Assembly (NCBI GenBank): GCA_030248225.1
Contig: JASANE010026561.1
Coordinates: forward strand, 38,425-102,424
DNA length: 64,000 nt
Direction of reading: 5' to 3'
From: Trileptium ribeirensis
Lineage: Eukaryota > Nematoda > Enoplea > Enoplida > Thoracostomopsidae
A program made the translations under genes and the position numbers. This document shows positions 8,713-21,226 of the stretch, one piece after another; the stretch's first letter is position 1, and every line of letters starts with the position of its first letter. The notes below the pieces were generated by a model. It was given only the letters and a program-made list of their open reading frames with translations, was not told the DNA's origin and ran no database searches.

Positions 8713-11490
8713 GTTAGTTTGCCTTTAATTATTTTGTATCTGAACTATTAATATTAAATTTATTGTTCAAAAATTACTACAGAGTAATGAATATGCATGA
8801 CAAAACAGCAGCGCTTAATCTAGCGATCTAGGAAAAGTGGTGAAAGGATGAATTGTCGCATATGAGACCCACGTTTACTGTCGACGAAGTATACGCACCA
8901 AATAGATGTTAGAATTTCGGTTCTCAACTCTTCCCGGCCGGGTGAGTCCACCGTTATTTAAAACAATCAAAAAGCCAGTCTTGCACTGCCAGGTCTGAAA
9001 ATTAAACTATCACATTATACAATGTGTGTGTGTATGTGATGCATGTTGTACACAATACAGCATAACAGCAAATCCACGGTGAATATTTGTCGATTGTAAC
9101 TTGATGCAGAATAGCAATTGGAACTTAGGTATTTAAACCAGAGATTTTGCGTTTTTCGTTAAACTTTTCGAATTGTTAACGTAACATGTTTTGTGTAACT
9201 CAAACGTCGGAGAACGTCACGCGCTTGAGTATCGTTTCGCTTCTTTATATCCAGTTATTTAGATTGGGCAGGGGAAATTTTCATTCTTACCAGCTGAGTC
9301 GGAAATCGACTTAGCTTCATATTAGATAGTGGTCTGTTCAGCATTCTACACCTCGCATCGCTTCTATTACTGCTATTTCTTTGAGGTGTTGCTTTCTCGT
9401 GATAACATTGCCAAGCAAGTGGAAATGCTTGGACCAGCAATGGAACGATGTCAGTTGGGGTCACATTTCTCACGGGGTCAATAGACTGACCCCGTGACCC
9501 TGGATAAAAAATTCTTCGTTGAAATTACAATCTTTTTTCATTACTTTCACCATAGAAAGATCTCACTAACAGTTCCATATAATCATTTATTTAATACTAT
9601 ATAACTTTTTAAATCTTTTTTGGTGTGGAATGATCACGTGAGGTTATGTGTATCACAGAAATGCCAAAATTTACAAAATCAGCTCTTCTTAGCCAAATGC
9701 CGGGTGCCGGATTTCCAACGTCCAAAGTCAGCTAAAAACTACATTAAAAAGTGAGGGACAACGCGACTTGATTAAAATGTTACATTTCAATAAAGAAAAC
9801 CTGTGCGACGTAGAAATATTGCTAGCACGACTGCTTCAAGCCAAACATAATGAACATCTGCTTACATGTAATGACAAAAAGTTCTAGTTGCAGTTCATTC
9901 TGTGCTGGTACCCTTGGAATTTGTTTTCGACATGCTGGAATATGCTTCAATGCCGACACTTCACTTTGTGGTGCCACTCTATTACCTACTACGAAACAAT
10001 TGGGCTAAAAGAGCTGTGAAGACATTCCTCTAATTCGGGTATTAAAATATGAATTGTTGAAGCAGTGGATCAAAAAATGTGAAATAGCGTCAAGGGAATT
10101 CATTTTGCTGCAACGTACCTCGGCAAGACCCTCTGCACTGTTCGTAACTGCGGTTCTGTCGAGGACCAGAAGGAATTCTACAGATCTATTTCGAAAGCTT
10201 TCGTCAGAAACCTGCAGTTAAAAATATCAAACTGACGCGCGGTGCTGATAATAAGACAACTGAAGAACTTAAAGTGGAACTAAAAGCTGAATTGCGACAT
10301 TGCGGCAACATAACAGAATTTGATGTTGACAGCGATTCACAGTTTAATCTCCGCTGGCTTGGTGGGGAAACAACAATTTCGCTTCCCCATTCTGTCTCTG
10401 GCTGCAAAGCGGATATTTGTTATTCCCGCTTCCAGCTCACAGTCGGAAACAAATTTTTCAACAGCTGGGAAAATAGCTAGAAAAGAGCGAGCTTGGTTAA
10501 ATCCTGCAACGATGGAAGGCCAAGTCATTCTGCACCATGACTTGGTTAAGAAGCAGTAAACACGATCGACTTTCCGTCGGCCGGCTGCTTGGAGAGACGG
10601 GGGTCGGCTACTAAGTGGGTCACGTCGTCATCGTGTAGCCCGGTAACAGCTGAGCTCTGTCTAAGAACCTACAAATATTTTTCAACAGCAAGTCGAACGT
10701 ATAATTATATATTTATTATCAACTTAAATGTGACCCCGTTCCATTGCTGGCTTTGGACCATGGGTGCAGCCAGAAGTAGATGTAATGGTCACGCTGGCCG
10801 AAGACATTCGTTTTGTGAAGTTCGCACTGACGGCAGAACTCCAATAGCAAGTGACCATTTCAGTAGAATTTCTTTTTCCAAATTTACCGAAGATACCACC
10901 CTACATGCTGTAGTAGTTTCCAACTGTAGCGTGGAAATCTCTCACTAACAAAAGCCGACAGACCTGGGACGGCATTGATAATTTGTTACAGTTCTTCTTA
11001 GAAAGCCTCTTACTCTTCGACGGGGTAGGGCATGATTGGTGCGTAGACACAGGTGACTGAGAGAAAAATTTTGTTTTTCAACAGAATGTGTAAACTCATT
11101 AGCATCTCTGATACTCTTTTGGGAAGTGCTGTCAGGCCCGACGTAAGTGTATTGCTGATTGCGAATGCTACTCCTGCTTCTCTAATTCATTCTTTTCTTC
11201 CCAGCCCAATAAAATATCTCACAGATTTGGCCTTGCCCGCCGAGTGTCTTATGCTTTTTATCATTGTCGAGCATCGTGCGAACGTTCTACGTAGCGGCTG
11301 ACATTTTGATTGGGTTACTTATCGGTTGGGTGGAGCCACTTTGGTCGCAGTTCGGCAACCAGCGAGTTGTGGAATGGGGTTTGCTGCCCTACCTTTACTC
11401 ATATTGGATCTGTTAGTGCTGCTCCTAAATAACCCTGTCGGGTAGCTAGCCAATCAGTCTGCGACTATTTGATGCGAACCCCCTGCCTGT
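8713..11490. other. Intron 1, left part: no clear gene
   Basis: No supported exon. A stretch at about 9775-10020 reads as a faint, frame-broken protein with a possible BTB-like start (LCDVEILL), too weak to annotate as a gene. The remainder has many stops. Confidence 0.35.
9470..9497. repeat. Perfect 11-bp inverted repeat (hairpin)
   Basis: TCACGGGGTCA, 6-nt loop, TGACCCCGTGA. The sequence just left of it contains GGGGTCAC again and a segment that recurs inverted near 10733-10750. It may mark the end of a decayed element. Confidence 0.6.
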
Positions 11491-11494
11491 AGCT

Positions 11495-13075
11495 GGGTCA
11501 TTTCACACTACGATGACCTTTTGGTTCGGGGGGGGGGGGTGGGTAAAACTGGGTATTTTGGCCAGTAGCACATAAACGTGCAGGGAAATGGTAAAAATGT
11601 TATTTACGCTAGGAAGCGTCATTAGTTAGCTAGTTCAAACAAAAAAATTTTTTGGCTTCACGCACGCCGTAAGAGGCTGGACATCCACATAAGTTTCAAA
11701 TTGACAAAAATCGTAATGACTAATTTTACGACCTCTTTTTTTCGGGTAGTGTCGTGGCTCCGTGTTCGAAGTTATGGCCCAAATTCTTTTCTATGCAGGA
11801 TTAGTCAGGTCTACACAACATTTTTTATTGCACGATTTTAAAATCTACTCCAGTCATGGAGAGTGACAGCTGTCGATATGGCATGAGCCCCAGTTTTACC
11901 CCCCTCCCCCGACCAAATTCTTTTTTTGGTCATTGCTCGTTACTTATGCATGGTACATAAACGTTGTTCATATATCATACATGTCCCCTGGGTGCCTTTT
12001 GAAAAAATATTAACCCAGGTGCTTGCTGTTACTTATCCCAGCGCTAGGTTCAAAAGGTCGATTTTAGCACATTTGATGACCCCCCCGACTGTTGCTAGTT
12101 AGGGGTATGGTGGAGTCAGTAGAAATAAATTAATTTGTCTGTTATGGTTCTTTCCAATCATGAAACGAATGGCGAAACGACCTGAGCTCTATCTCGTTCC
12201 CGACCTGTTGATATCAGGCTTTTACCCACCCCCGACCACCACCAAAATGTGGAAAAATCGAACATATGATATTATTTCGAGGAAATTTCACGCTTTTGGT
12301 TCATAATACATTGTGGCAATACATTTGGACGACATATGTCGCAAAATTATTTTTTGAAAAAATTCTAAATTTACCCCCGCCACCATGGTCTCAGGCATGT
12401 ACACTTGCAGTTGACATGGGCTTCCATTTTGTACCCTCATTGTAGAAATTGTGGTATAGAACATCTTACTTCAAGTTAACTATGCTGATTAAAAACGGTC
12501 GAATTGGCCATTTCACATTTTTACCCCCCCCCCCGCCAAATTTTACCCCCCCCCCCGACCACCAGCTACTTCCGGCATTCTAACATATCTGGCAAAGGGT
12601 ATGTTTTGAATTTTTTTGCATAACACTACTCCCAGACTAAACTATCGGTATAAATAGCTACCGTTTATGGCCGCTTCGTTTCCATTTAATAACCGGTATA
12701 AATCGGCACCCTCGTGTTTTAAAAGTGTTAAATTTGACCCAAGAATAAGCATAAAAAGCTTAATTTTTGATATACAGAGTTCCGCATAACGTCATTTTGA
12801 CCGCGTTGATTGGCTGCACGACATACGATCACAAAATCGAGGCTAGATGCAACCTGGAGCATACCAGAGGCCATTTTATGGTACCTTGCTGAGCAGCAGG
12901 GGGTGGTATTTGAGAAGCCATGGCATAAAGACGGTTAAAAAATTTACTATAACGACCTCAAATTAGGGATCCTTGGCGTTTTTTTATCATAGGGTGTAAA
13001 AATGAAGATAATCGGAGCCAAAAGTCATTAGTCATTTTTTCGGGGGCAAAAGGTCATCGTAGCGTGAAATGGCCC
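11495..13075. mobile_element. Non-autonomous DNA transposon, copy 1 (termini GGGYCATTTCAC, 4-bp target duplication AGCT)
   Basis: The left end GGGTCATTTCAC matches the reverse complement of the right end (GTGAAATGGCCC), and the match extends to about 30 bp (…TACGATGACCTTTTG). AGCT flanks both sides (11491-11494 and 13076-13079). There is no transposase ORF. The interior carries several repeats of the form TTTTACCCCC(C)n followed by GACCA or GCCA (about 11895, 12220, 12370, 12520, 12545), with long C runs, plus a G run at 11530. A second copy is at 59180-60816. The superfamily is not assigned. Confidence 0.8.
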
Positions 13076-13079
13076 AGCT

Positions 13080-15068
13080 ATCATACTAGCTGCTCACAGG
13101 TCCTCAAACTTGCCACCATCGTACTTCATCTACCGTCGCAGGACGTTCACCTTTCCCTCATCTTGCATGATAATAATTTAGGCCTGCGATGTCGTGCTCC
13201 CATCGTCAGTACTCTCTGGGTCACCATGTTTCAACCGGGGATACACCGAAATGTAACACATCCAGGAAGCCAAATTTGACCGTAACACAGTGGTTGCCAC
13301 GTTGCCACTCATTAACCCTGGTTCTTCGGCGAGCCAAGCTGCTAGGGCAGTCGTTGACTTATTAGCCAAGCGCCGCTCCAGCATCTGTCAGACTGTTGCC
13401 ACTGACTTCACGCCCACAGAGTCATTTAACTCATGACTGGAGTGTTATTTCTCATGGTTTGTCACCCATAAAGTCTGTTAAGTTTTAAAGATCCATGAAC
13501 TGGACGACTTGTGGGTCACCAGCGTTTCCCAACGGTAACATAGTCACAGTACACATATCTGGTTTCTTTAAACTGCCAAAATTATACCCGGGGGAGATGA
13601 GAGGTTCCCCAGTTCGAAACTATACATGAGGCAATTCTCGCAATGCATCAGGGCGGTTCCCAGTTTAATTGCGGGACCATAAATTGCTGTATCCGTCAGA
13701 AATCATAAAAAATGACTAATTTATCAATGGATTCTAATTATGTTTAGTTAAAAGAGGGAAATTTTAATGTTTTTTAGCTCCCCCAGATTAAAATTTGAGA
13801 ATGTTTTAGTCAAAATAGGAAAATTCGCGTATTTTATAGCCCATCAGGCAAACATTTTGCTATTTTTAGAGAGCAGGAAAGTACCTGGGGAGGCCTGGGC
13901 TAATGTCAAAACTTACATGGAAGGTGAAATACATGGGACCACTACCCCATTTGGAGAAGTCAGCACACATTGTTCTCAGCGGGGCACGCGGGCAGCGCTG
14001 AGACAAGCACTCTGAAGGAACGCAGGGCAATAGTCCCACTAGCACCAGGGTAGTGGGTCGGGTCAAAGGGGGGTTCGTTAAACCAGGTTATTAATTGTAT
14101 TTTGACAAGGGATGCAAATGTTTCAGCCAAATCACGTTGTTTAAGGCTATAGGACTTGCATAAAGCATTTACACTGGATCCAGGATTAAGGCGCTGAAGG
14201 GGTTTAAAAAGGAACCAAGAGACCCAAATCATACAAAAAAGGTTGTATGGCAATAACCAATGAAAATATAATACATTTTGAGCTCATTTTATTGAGAAAG
14301 GGAAGCTCTACGTGTCTGCACACGATGCCTTATTGTGATAGTTATATACCAATGTTATAAAGCACTCAGAATTTAAACACTTGGCCTGGACAAGTCTCTG
14401 AAATCAACGTCAATTTAGTATTACTTTAATATTAAATGCGGCTGATTACTGGAGAAGGGTATCGAAGAACAGCCACATCACGCGAAATATAAAAAATTAC
14501 AGGAAAATAAAACAAGCAGTGAGATATAGGGAAAGGATCTTGAAACAAAAATGTATGGCGAATTTAGGGGCTTAAGCTTTGAACGTGCCTCACCATATAA
14601 AGCGCGGGTACTACGAAGAACACGGAAATCTGCTCTTTCCTATTCCACGTAAGTATTCAGGTCAAAAAGATGATTTTGGGCGGCTTATTTTGGTTGTTGA
14701 CAACCACAGAAATATGAGTGATGTTGCTGAATTTGTGAGGGGTGACACGAATAACTCATCTTCGACTGGGTGAATTTAGGTCGCGCGATAGCTAATTTGA
14801 ATGCTAACATTTATATTTGTGTATTATTATATCATTATCTGGAGCGAACAAATATCTATAAGTCTGAATAATAGTTCTTTGCTTACCGGCGGTTTTAGGT
14901 TTCGGTCAAAACGGTTTTAAATATTACGTTAATGTTAAATAATATTAATGTTAGCCACAATAGACGAAAACAGTCATATCGCCATAATCGGTCGTGCTAT
15001 AGCTAATATTGAGGTCGTTTTGACGTGAATTTGCTATTGTTATTGTGGTTTGTTTGTTTCAATTTTAG
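13080..15068. other. Intron 1, right part: no clear gene
   Basis: No recognised element. A 64-codon open stretch at 14579-14773 contains a strong donor-like CAC|gtaagtat at about 14649. Upstream acceptors do not give a frame compatible with the phase-0 exons on either side, so it is not called an exon. Confidence 0.4.
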
Positions 15069-15802
15069 GCAACTAATCCAAGCATCACTGTTTTATCAGC
15101 TATAACACGTATTGATATTTCTAAAAATGATTTATCTGAGATTCCAAAATGTTTATTTCAAATGGTTTCCTTGCGCGTGCTTAATGCCGCACATAACAAA
15201 ATTGGTCGTTTGCCGCTGGAGTCAAGTTCAACTAGCTCTGATCAAGGGATGTTTTTATCTGTGAATGTTCACGGCGGGCGGCGTCGACCGTTTATTACCT
15301 GTACCGATATGCTTCCGCTCGAGCAACAATCCCACGCGGCAGCTGTAAACGCTCCGGTTCTTGAAGAAATCCATCTCCAAAACAATCGACTAGAATCGCT
15401 GCCAGCAGCTATTTTTACGATGTTACCGAATCTTCAAGGTCTCGACGTCTCAAACAACAAACTGACAGCACTTCCGCTCGAAATGTGGTTTTCGCCGAAG
15501 TTAAAAGATTTCAATGTTTCGTTTAATCTCTTGAAATTTTTGCCGAATTATTACAACTGTAATGCTTCGGTTTCTGAGCACATACACTCGAGATGTAATG
15601 TTAGTGATACTGGGACGTCATCGGCGCAGCCAGCATCGTTTGTTAGCCGTACCTCGAGTGTTGTAGTCGACAACGTATGCAGTGCTACGATTGGAAGTTC
15701 ATCGAATCTTGTTGGTCACAGTGGATCATCGATCGATATAAACGGAAATGCTGGTATAACTGGACAACATGATACGAAAGCAAACCGTAGTCCATCAGCA
15801 AG
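15069..15802 (+). CDS. Lrrk: Lrrk-like protein, first LRR exon
   Basis: Acceptor 'caattttag' ends at 15068 and donor AAG|gtaatg follows 15802. It starts in phase 0 and leaves two bases. It encodes leucine-rich repeats: ITRIDISKNDLSEIPKCLF, LRVLNAAHNKIGRLP, then after a short insert EEIHLQNNRLESLPAAIF, LQGLDVSNNKLTALPLEMW and a last LKDFNVSFNLLKFLP. About 85 residues of Ser/Asn/Gly-rich, probably disordered sequence follow. The LRR domain of Lrrk is a curved scaffold that covers the kinase in the resting protein. Splice phase matches both neighbours exactly. Confidence 0.9.
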
Positions 15803-15857
15803 GTAATGGTCAATTCTTTGCTAAAGGAAAATAAATGTATTCAACCCATTTATTGTA

Positions 15858-16031
15858 CGGTACCCTACAAAAATGAATGTCGCTCGTTCGCAACTCGCTT
15901 GACATAAATTTGTTATAAACTTAGAATGTATTATTAATTTAGATAGTTTCGATATTGCAAGCGAGAGACTCGCTCGAGACTCAGTCGAACTCGCTCGATC
16001 GAAATGCGGCGGTCATTTCTGGCACGTGCTG
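15858..16031. mobile_element. Tc1/mariner-type MITE, CGAGCGAG family, copy 1
   Basis: Flanked by TA. The ends resemble CAGTACYCGCC / GGCRNGTACTG, here degraded to CGGTACCC... and ...CGTGCTG. The interior is filled with inverted GCTCGCTCGAGAC-type blocks. It starts 55 bp after an Lrrk exon donor. It is the most diverged of three copies (others at 24453 and 47387). Confidence 0.75.
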
Positions 16032-16033
16032 TA

Positions 16034-17029
16034 TATTGTGCATTGGTTATATATTTGATTCGTTCTGTATTCTAACTAAATGCAAAAATAAATGTTTGGC
16101 TAGATTATTTTTCTCAAAGCCTTCTTGTTTGTTTTAGTTAATTTGGACAGATATAAGGACAAACATTTAGCTAACTGTTGTCAAAAAATTCCCGAGCAAT
16201 AAACATCGAAAATAAACTTATGAGTTTATCCATGAATTTTCAAGAATCGTTCGTTAAAGATTTGCGTTTATTTGCGAAAGTCATTGTACTGGCGCAACGC
16301 GCACCTGTATTATAAGCGGTATAGAAAATAGCCATAGAATTCGAATACCTGTGCGTTGTAGCACAATATTGCCTGGTAGAATATGTGTATAAGTCGCACC
16401 CACGGAGGCATCCTAGGATCTTTAAAGGTTCTTAAACACCTATGAGCACCCATCGGGTTGTTATGTTGCTTATCTAGTAACTTTCTAGCAGATTTTTTAG
16501 AGTTTTGATTTTAGAACATTTGTAAAAAAACTACGTGTTTGCAATATTTTTCAGCATTCTTATTGATCTTTAAGAGCCGGTAGCTTTTTCTGGAAACCCA
16601 GAGCATGGCGCTGGATGAATTTTCTACAAAAGTAGGAATTCAGCTCAACTCCAGCAGTGTTTGACTTCCAAACATTACGTCGAAATTTTCAGATTTTTCC
16701 TTATTTATTGCTAAGATTATAAAACATATTGAAATGATGGCAACAGTGAAGCTAACCCAATCATTGAATATCAGTTTATCTGGAGTAGGCCCAAAGATAT
16801 CTCAGAAGCGCCCATGAAAATGAATGTTACACAAAACCCTAATCCGACAATACAGTTTGAAAAACATTTTGCGCGTATTCTGTTGTGATGACATATTATC
16901 CCACATTAAGTGTTTATAACAAGTAGTGCATTATATAATTAAAAGAATATTGACAGGACTTTGAACGCATCGTTGGCTGCCTTGCGGTCAAAGTTTTGTA
17001 CATTTTTTATACAAACTGTTTAATTTTAG
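16034..17029. other. Intron 2 remainder, no feature seen
   Basis: AT-rich intronic sequence with many stops. No repeat family recognised. Confidence 0.4.
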
Positions 17030-17123
17030 CATACAGTCAAGCGAAGTTGCAATAAGTATGGGTGAATCTGAAGCAGGCAGCAATTCTGGTGATAGTACAG
17101 CCGATCTTAGATTTATGAAACCG
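17030..17123 (+). CDS. Lrrk: Lrrk-like protein, short acidic linker exon
   Basis: A 94-bp exon between acceptor 'taattttag' (ending 17029) and donor CCG|gtttgt. It was found because the exons at 15069 and 18621 do not share phase and need exactly this length. The first base completes the split codon and the exon ends in phase 0. It encodes about 31 residues, Ser/Gly/Glu-rich (SMGESEAGSNSGDSTADLRF), so it is a disordered linker between two LRR blocks. The support is phase, splice sites and lack of stops rather than sequence similarity. Confidence 0.68.
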
Positions 17124-17814
17124 GTTTGTTTCTTCCGTGTTTAATAGTTTACCGGTTGAATCATGGAAACGATACTTGAATGAATAACAATGATAACATA
17201 TTATACTCTGAATGGAAACATACATTGGTAGTTTTGTATAAATATGCCAGCGTTTTAATGGTTATGAAAACAGCTGTGTGCGTATTGTTATTGAATTTAT
17301 TTGATTGAATTTTTTCGCTATAAGATTCGTCGCAGTTTATGTGTTTGATGATGAAAATATTGTCCAAAACTTTTAGATGAATGAAAATGTGTTGTTTCAG
17401 AGCCAGCACTAGGTCGTCCGGCTTGTCTCAGAATAGTATTTTTTGGAAATGGAAATAATTCAAGATAATATTAAAAATAACGCAAAAGTAAGACACAGAC
17501 AGCTTTGATGTAAGAATCAAACCATAATATAGGTGTTTGTCACTGTTTCTTTGGCGGCTTTTTCAGTTTTTATATTGCTTAACTGACCATTATAGAACTA
17601 TCGAGCTCAAAATGACAATATTGATAGTACATTCTAACACATTTATATGTAATTTTCGATGATAGTGTAAATTGAGAACGGAACACCGAGATCCAGTCAA
17701 GATTTTCATAATATCTTTGACTCATTGGGATCTGCATTATATTAAAATATTCGGAACAGCCTTCCAAAAAGTTGGAGAAATTGTGTGGCCTATGTTAATT
17801 CCCGGTGAAATTTT
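17124..17814. other. Intron 3, left part, no feature seen
   Basis: AT-rich, no supported gene or repeat boundary. Confidence 0.35.
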
Positions 17815-18094
17815 TAAAGTGGTGGAACACATTTTTTATGCTACATATTTTCGGATACTTGTAACTGTAGTACAAACATTTTCAGGTTATAAAACATCGT
17901 TTTAGCATCAAAATAGTAGTAATTAGTGTTAAAAATATTTAGCATATAGAAATTTTAATTTAGGGTACATTAATAATAATTAATGAATTTAGTTGAAAAT
18001 GGTAGTTTCGTGCAAGCGGACTACAAACATGGCGAAATCTAACGAACATTTGGAAGTAAGGTGATCCCCATACCCCGCTGTGCATAAGCCAGAA
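17815..18094. repeat. Degraded right half of a CTGTCCACAG-type MITE
   Basis: It matches the right halves of the intact copies at 27225 and 58005: 'tagcat..aaatagtagtaatta', 'agttgaa.atgg..gtttcg', 'acatggcgaaatct.acgaacat' and a worn 'ccccgctgtg' end. The left half could not be located. Confidence 0.45.
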
Positions 18095-18620
18095 TGTAAA
18101 ATAAAGTACAACTCCTTATGCAGATATATTTTGCTCGAATTGTTTTGCATTGGTCGGCTACAACAATAATATCGCGAACGTAATGAAAAATTAGTAGTAG
18201 TAATGAGCTGAAATCATAAAGTACTTTATCAAAACTAAACTAAGGACAATGAAAATTTACACCCTACGTTTGCGCAAGGAAACGGCTCACTGATCGTGCT
18301 AAACATTAACTTCTTTGCAACAGCCAAACTGTCGCAAATCTCTAAAGCAATGAGAAGTCGGAGGCTACCTAGCTATGGCCATATTGAATATCGGATTGAA
18401 TGTATACGGGGCAAGGGAAACCTAGGACTTACCCATCAAAGGCAATGGAAAGCAAGGCCTACCACTAGCTAGGTAGGTAGGTAGGGTCACTGTCAATCAT
18501 ATGTGTGGTATAGTATATGTGATATTATTGCTTTTGTAAAATTAATCATAACGTAAAATCTGGATTACCTTGAGGTAGATTAACTGAATGTTTCGTAAAA
18601 TATGTCATTTCTATTTTTAG

Positions 18621-19158
18621 GACGAGACTGTGTGCTACCTAGAATTAAAGCGGCATAATCTGTGGCAGAAATCAGTGGAATGTAGTGGTTTTGTGGGCGA
18701 ACATGGAGCACTTCACCCATCGTTTACACTTTTTGAAGAAGAAGACAAGTTAGAAGCGGCAATGCGTGGCGACGGTCGTCGAGTCACAACAGGCTTTGCC
18801 GGTACACGTGCTAATGTAGCGTCTTCGCTAACGTCACTTAACCTTTCGCACAATCAGTTTGCCGTTATACCTGAGGGGTTGTCGTGTTTAGCTCCGAATC
18901 TTGGTCGCCTTAATTTGGCGTACAACTGTCTAGTCGAAATGGGCCCTATAAACAATTATCCTATTCGGTTGAAACATCTCGACTTGTCACAGAATACCAT
19001 CTCATCGTGGTTTGCCGAACAACGGGCGGCTGTTTATACTGGTGCTCAGACTGTACCAGTTAACGATGCGTTATATTGTTGCGGTGCGACAATGTTTCCC
19101 GTCTTTAGTCGAGAAACGTCTGTGATAACTAGCTCTAGACCGCATAGTCCAGTTCTCG
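18621..19158 (+). CDS. Lrrk: Lrrk-like protein, second LRR exon
   Basis: Acceptor 'ctatttttag' ends at 18620 and donor CTCG|gtatgt follows 19158. It starts in phase 0 and leaves one base. It opens with ETVCYLELKRHNLWQKSVEC and continues through a charged loop. Clear LRRs follow: SLTSLNLSHNQFAVIPEGLS, LGRLNLAYNCLVEMG and LKHLDLSQNTISSWF. The tail (TSSRPHSPVL) runs in frame into the next exon across a 17-kb intron. The sequence fits the LRR domain that precedes Roc in Lrrk proteins. Confidence 0.9.
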
Positions 19159-21226
19159 GTATGTTTGTTTTAGCGTTTCACGTATCTTTTATAGCGTAGA
19201 ACGAATAACGAGCTTTTTATCGTTGAACGCGTCTGGACTGGCAACAATAATGTATTGTCAGCATTTCGTTGGATTCCTTGAATCAATTTTGATATTGCAA
19301 ATGTAAAAGACGTGACGCTGCTGCATTGCGCACTTCCAAACGTAATGCCCATACGACTCCGGCTATCGTAACCTCGAAGGCGGACCAAATTTGGTCTATT
19401 TTTCTTTTTGGGTCGGTCCTAAGCAGCTACAGACCTTAGCAAGCCGCAACAGCATTTCACAGGATGTGTTCTGATCCTGCTGTACGGGTTGCGCACGTAG
19501 CCTAAGTGGTACTACCTTTGAGGTTTCTAAGGAGGTTAGCTCTGACCCCTGCTCACGGGCCAAAGAGACGATATCACCATTCCCTATCATCGTTCCACCT
19601 GGAAGTGTGAACAAGTTTTCTGACTAGTGATCTCTACCTTCCTGAACGTCATTTTAATTAGCCAGTGGCCTCACTAACAAATCCCTAGAGGTTTAACGTT
19701 GGATTGCGGGTTCAGTTTGACGTTTAGCGAAAGTTGGCGGGTAAATTTTCATGTCGCACGAGCGTACTCATTCACACCCAAATTGAATCGGCGAGTCACG
19801 CTAAGGCTTACCATTTCTGCTCGTCAAGCGTAAACGCGGGTCGTCGATCGGCGCGACGACTTCAAACACTTTGAATACGCTGCATTGGGCATCGAAACAC
19901 GATAACATCGTGGGTTGTATTTAGTATTTATTGATAAGTCAAAATCGTATACGTACAAGGTACATCAGAAAAGGGGTAATACAATCGGGGACAACAAAAT
20001 ACGGTATACGGTACGGTATAACTATTAGGCCGGTGGAAATCGAAGGGAAAATCGCACATGTCGGAGTCATCGCGTCTTTCACGGAACTCTCACAGCTGTA
20101 TTATAAATCACGGCGTGAAGTCTGCTCTTTCACTACAGCTGCGCTTACCTTACTCGAAAACGGATTGGGATGACGAAAAGTTCAACACGACGCGGTATTC
20201 AGTTATATCGAGGCGCCATCAAAATAACTGCTCGCTCGGTACCACGGGGGAACTCCGGTTAACAATTGTGGTTCAGGTAAGGTAAAGGCGGGAGAAGAAA
20301 ATACACAGTACGGGGCACACAGTACTAAGCGTACACAGTACGTACTTGAGATTACGTGTCCGATTTTGCTCATCCTAATCATGGCAAATTGTTATCGACA
20401 CGGCTACGATACGGATTGTGGTACGAACGAAAAGAATATGATACAATAGGCTACAGCAAATCAGTAAGGGTATAATAGAACAATATTAACATTGGTGCGT
20501 ACTCAAAATAATTCATACATATCGGCATGCAGGTACATATGATCGAGGTCTCAACAAGTACGACTCGTAATATTATTTGTACGACACAACAGTTTCCTCT
20601 CACGCATACGTATGAACAACGAGGTGACTGTGGGTACAAATATTTTCCATGAACGGTGTACATCAGGACGATCTGTACTCGCTAAAAACTTTATCCATAA
20701 AGCGAAGAATAAAACTTCTCTCGATAATACGTTATCCAGGTTCCTATAAGATTGTCCATAAAATGGCATTAACGATACATAATATTGACGCTTAAATCTC
20801 GACTCGTTTGTGACCTAAAGACATTCGGCAAACTGCCATCGTAAAACCCTGTATGGTGTATAAAGTCTTTATTAGTTTATAATTTGAAATTTCAAATTTT
20901 TAAATTTTATATTATATTTATACTTCGCGCCGGGCCTTTTTTTTGTTGTTCCGGGCCACAGCAGTAGTGCCCGAGAAAGTATTCACTTTTTAATACAGTA
21001 TTGTTTGGTGTTGCGTGTGATGTGGACTATTAAAATGCAACAACTTGATGCAGAAGGAATTTGTAGGTTCCTCTAGAAAAACCGAAGATAGTCTGGCACC
21101 TGTCGTGCTTAACAGTTACAGGTTATATGAAGATGAACTTTAGCGACGATTTTCCGTCTGCCTTACAGGAAAGCTGGCGACAGCAGCATAATCATTGCGC
21201 CTTTTGCCAGACAAATATGTAGTCAG

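Noticed and set aside
9775..10560. Possible BTB-domain pseudogene in intron 1
   Set aside because: A few phrases (LCDVEILL, AVHSVL, FDMLEYASM) suggest it only after allowing several frame changes. It is too weak without a profile search.
14579..14773. Candidate extra Lrrk exon with a strong donor-like site at about 14649
   Set aside because: No acceptor gives a length compatible with the phase-0 exons on both sides, and the sequence resembles no Lrrk region.
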